Part shown: positions 5,155 through 5,715 of the stretch, piece after piece
How the letters are laid out: each line of letters opens with the position of its first letter
How positions within the stretch are numbered: position 1 is the stretch's first letter
DNA from: Bizionia sp.
Lineage (GTDB): Bacteria; Bacteroidota; Bacteroidia; Flavobacteriales; Flavobacteriaceae
Assembly (NCBI GenBank): GCA_018067115.1
Contig: JAGPVI010000135.1
Coordinates: 1-5,715 of the forward strand
Direction of reading: 5' to 3'
DNA: 5,715 nt
Notes under the pieces: model-generated
Database searches by the model: none
Told to the model about the DNA's origin: nothing
Seen by the model: the letters and a program-made list of their open reading frames with translations, nothing else
Program-made: the position numbers and the translations under genes

Positions 5155-5715
5155 ATGCAGGATCAAATTAATAAATCGTTTAATTTATTATCAGATAAAT
5201 TATTAAGCTGGTTTAATGCTTTCATTAAAAACTTACCTAATTTATTAATTGCAATTATAGTATTAGTAGCCTTTTATTACATCGCTAAATACGCTTCAAA
5301 ATTAGTAAAACGATTAATTTCTAAACGCGTTAATCAAGACTCTTTAGTTAATATTATTTCTAAAATAACAACCATTGTGGTTATCGCTGTAGGTTTGTTT
5401 TTAGCTTTAGGAGTTCTTAATTTGAGCAAAACATTAGAAACCTTAATAGGAGCCGCCGGTGTTTCTGGTTTGGTTATAGGTTTAGCTTTACAAGGTACAT
5501 TAAGTAATACTTTTGCTGGTATAGTTCTTAGTTTTAGAAAATCGATAGAGTTGGGGCATTGGGTAGAAACCAATGGTTTTTCTGGAGAAGTAGTAGAAAT
5601 TAGTCTTAAAAACTTTGTTGTTAAAGAGGCTGATAATAATATGGTAATGATACCCAATAAAAATATTCTTGAAAACCCCGTAAAAAACTATTCTTTAACT
5701 CCGAAAATTAGAGTG
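5155..5715 (+). CDS. mscS: MscS-family small-conductance mechanosensitive channel (partial, 3' end outside the window)
   Basis: From the ATG at 5155 the frame stays open for 187 codons to the window edge. The product is an inner-membrane channel that opens under membrane tension to release solutes after osmotic downshock. Hydrophobic helices lie at about residues 29-47 and 68-90. The pore helix follows at about 95-128 and reads GVSGLVIGLALQGTLSNTFAG, very close to E. coli MscS TM3. Gly114, Asn118 and Gly122 correspond to E. coli Gly113, Asn117 and Gly121. The start of the cytoplasmic beta domain follows (ELGHWVETNGFSGEVVEI, then NNMVMIPNKNILENPVKNYS). About 100 residues remain outside if it is of E. 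coli length. Residues 1-28 are a short amphipathic lead-in. The leader is free of G from 5105 to 5156 and has no Shine-Dalgarno sequence. Confidence 0.93.
   Translation, partial: MQDQINKSFNLLSDKLLSWFNAFIKNLPNLLIAIIVLVAFYYIAKYASKLVKRLISKRVNQDSLVNIISKITTIVVIAVGLFLALGVLNLSKTLETLIGAAGVSGLVIGLALQGTLSNTFAGIVLSFRKSIELGHWVETNGFSGEVVEISLKNFVVKEADNNMVMIPNKNILENPVKNYSLTPKIRV

Noticed and set aside
5334..5657. Minus-strand open frame near the window end
   Set aside because: The plus strand here encodes the unmistakable MscS pore helix and beta domain, so the minus frame is a shadow.
1..5715. CRISPR array, insertion sequence, tRNA or phage genes
   Set aside because: No repeat-spacer pattern, transposase, terminal inverted repeats, tRNA-like cloverleaf or phage protein was seen. 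The content is core metabolism and stress genes.

Overview
The window is AT-rich and reads as chromosomal DNA of a member of the Flavobacteriaceae (Bacteroidota). Four observations point there: the fused HisIE protein at the end of a hisB-hisH-hisA-hisF-hisIE run, start codons with weak or absent Shine-Dalgarno sequences, promoter-like matches to the Bacteroidota consensus (TTTG, about 20 nt, TAnnTTTG), and the general character of the proteins. The genus cannot be named from sequence alone.

Positions 1-3005 hold the downstream part of a histidine biosynthesis operon on the + strand. It contains the 3' end of hisB, then hisH, hisA, hisF and hisIE. HisH and HisF together form imidazole glycerol phosphate synthase. 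HisA supplies its substrate PRFAR, HisIE performs the two steps before HisA, and HisB acts on the product IGP. All catalytic residues I could check are present. No mobile element or sign of disruption is seen. The promoter of the operon lies upstream of the window.

A 15-bp perfect hairpin (3040-3077) separates hisIE from a convergent minus-strand gene for a small four-helix membrane protein of unknown function (3104-3544). That gene diverges from a gene for a divergent TruA-family pseudouridine synthase (3639-4415), which appears to start with TTG. The short region between them (3545-3638) holds two good Bacteroidota-type promoter matches that face in opposite directions and overlap almost completely.

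After truA, a 157-bp intergenic region carries a perfect 10-1-10 palindrome upstream of a Dps-family ferritin-like protein (4573-5085). A MscS-type mechanosensitive channel gene (from 5155) follows and runs off the end of the window. The dps and mscS genes are both stress-protection genes and may share a transcript.

Overall this is mostly ordinary core-genome content. The parts most worth a second look are the overlapping divergent promoters, the palindrome upstream of dps, and the altered motifs of the TruA paralogue.
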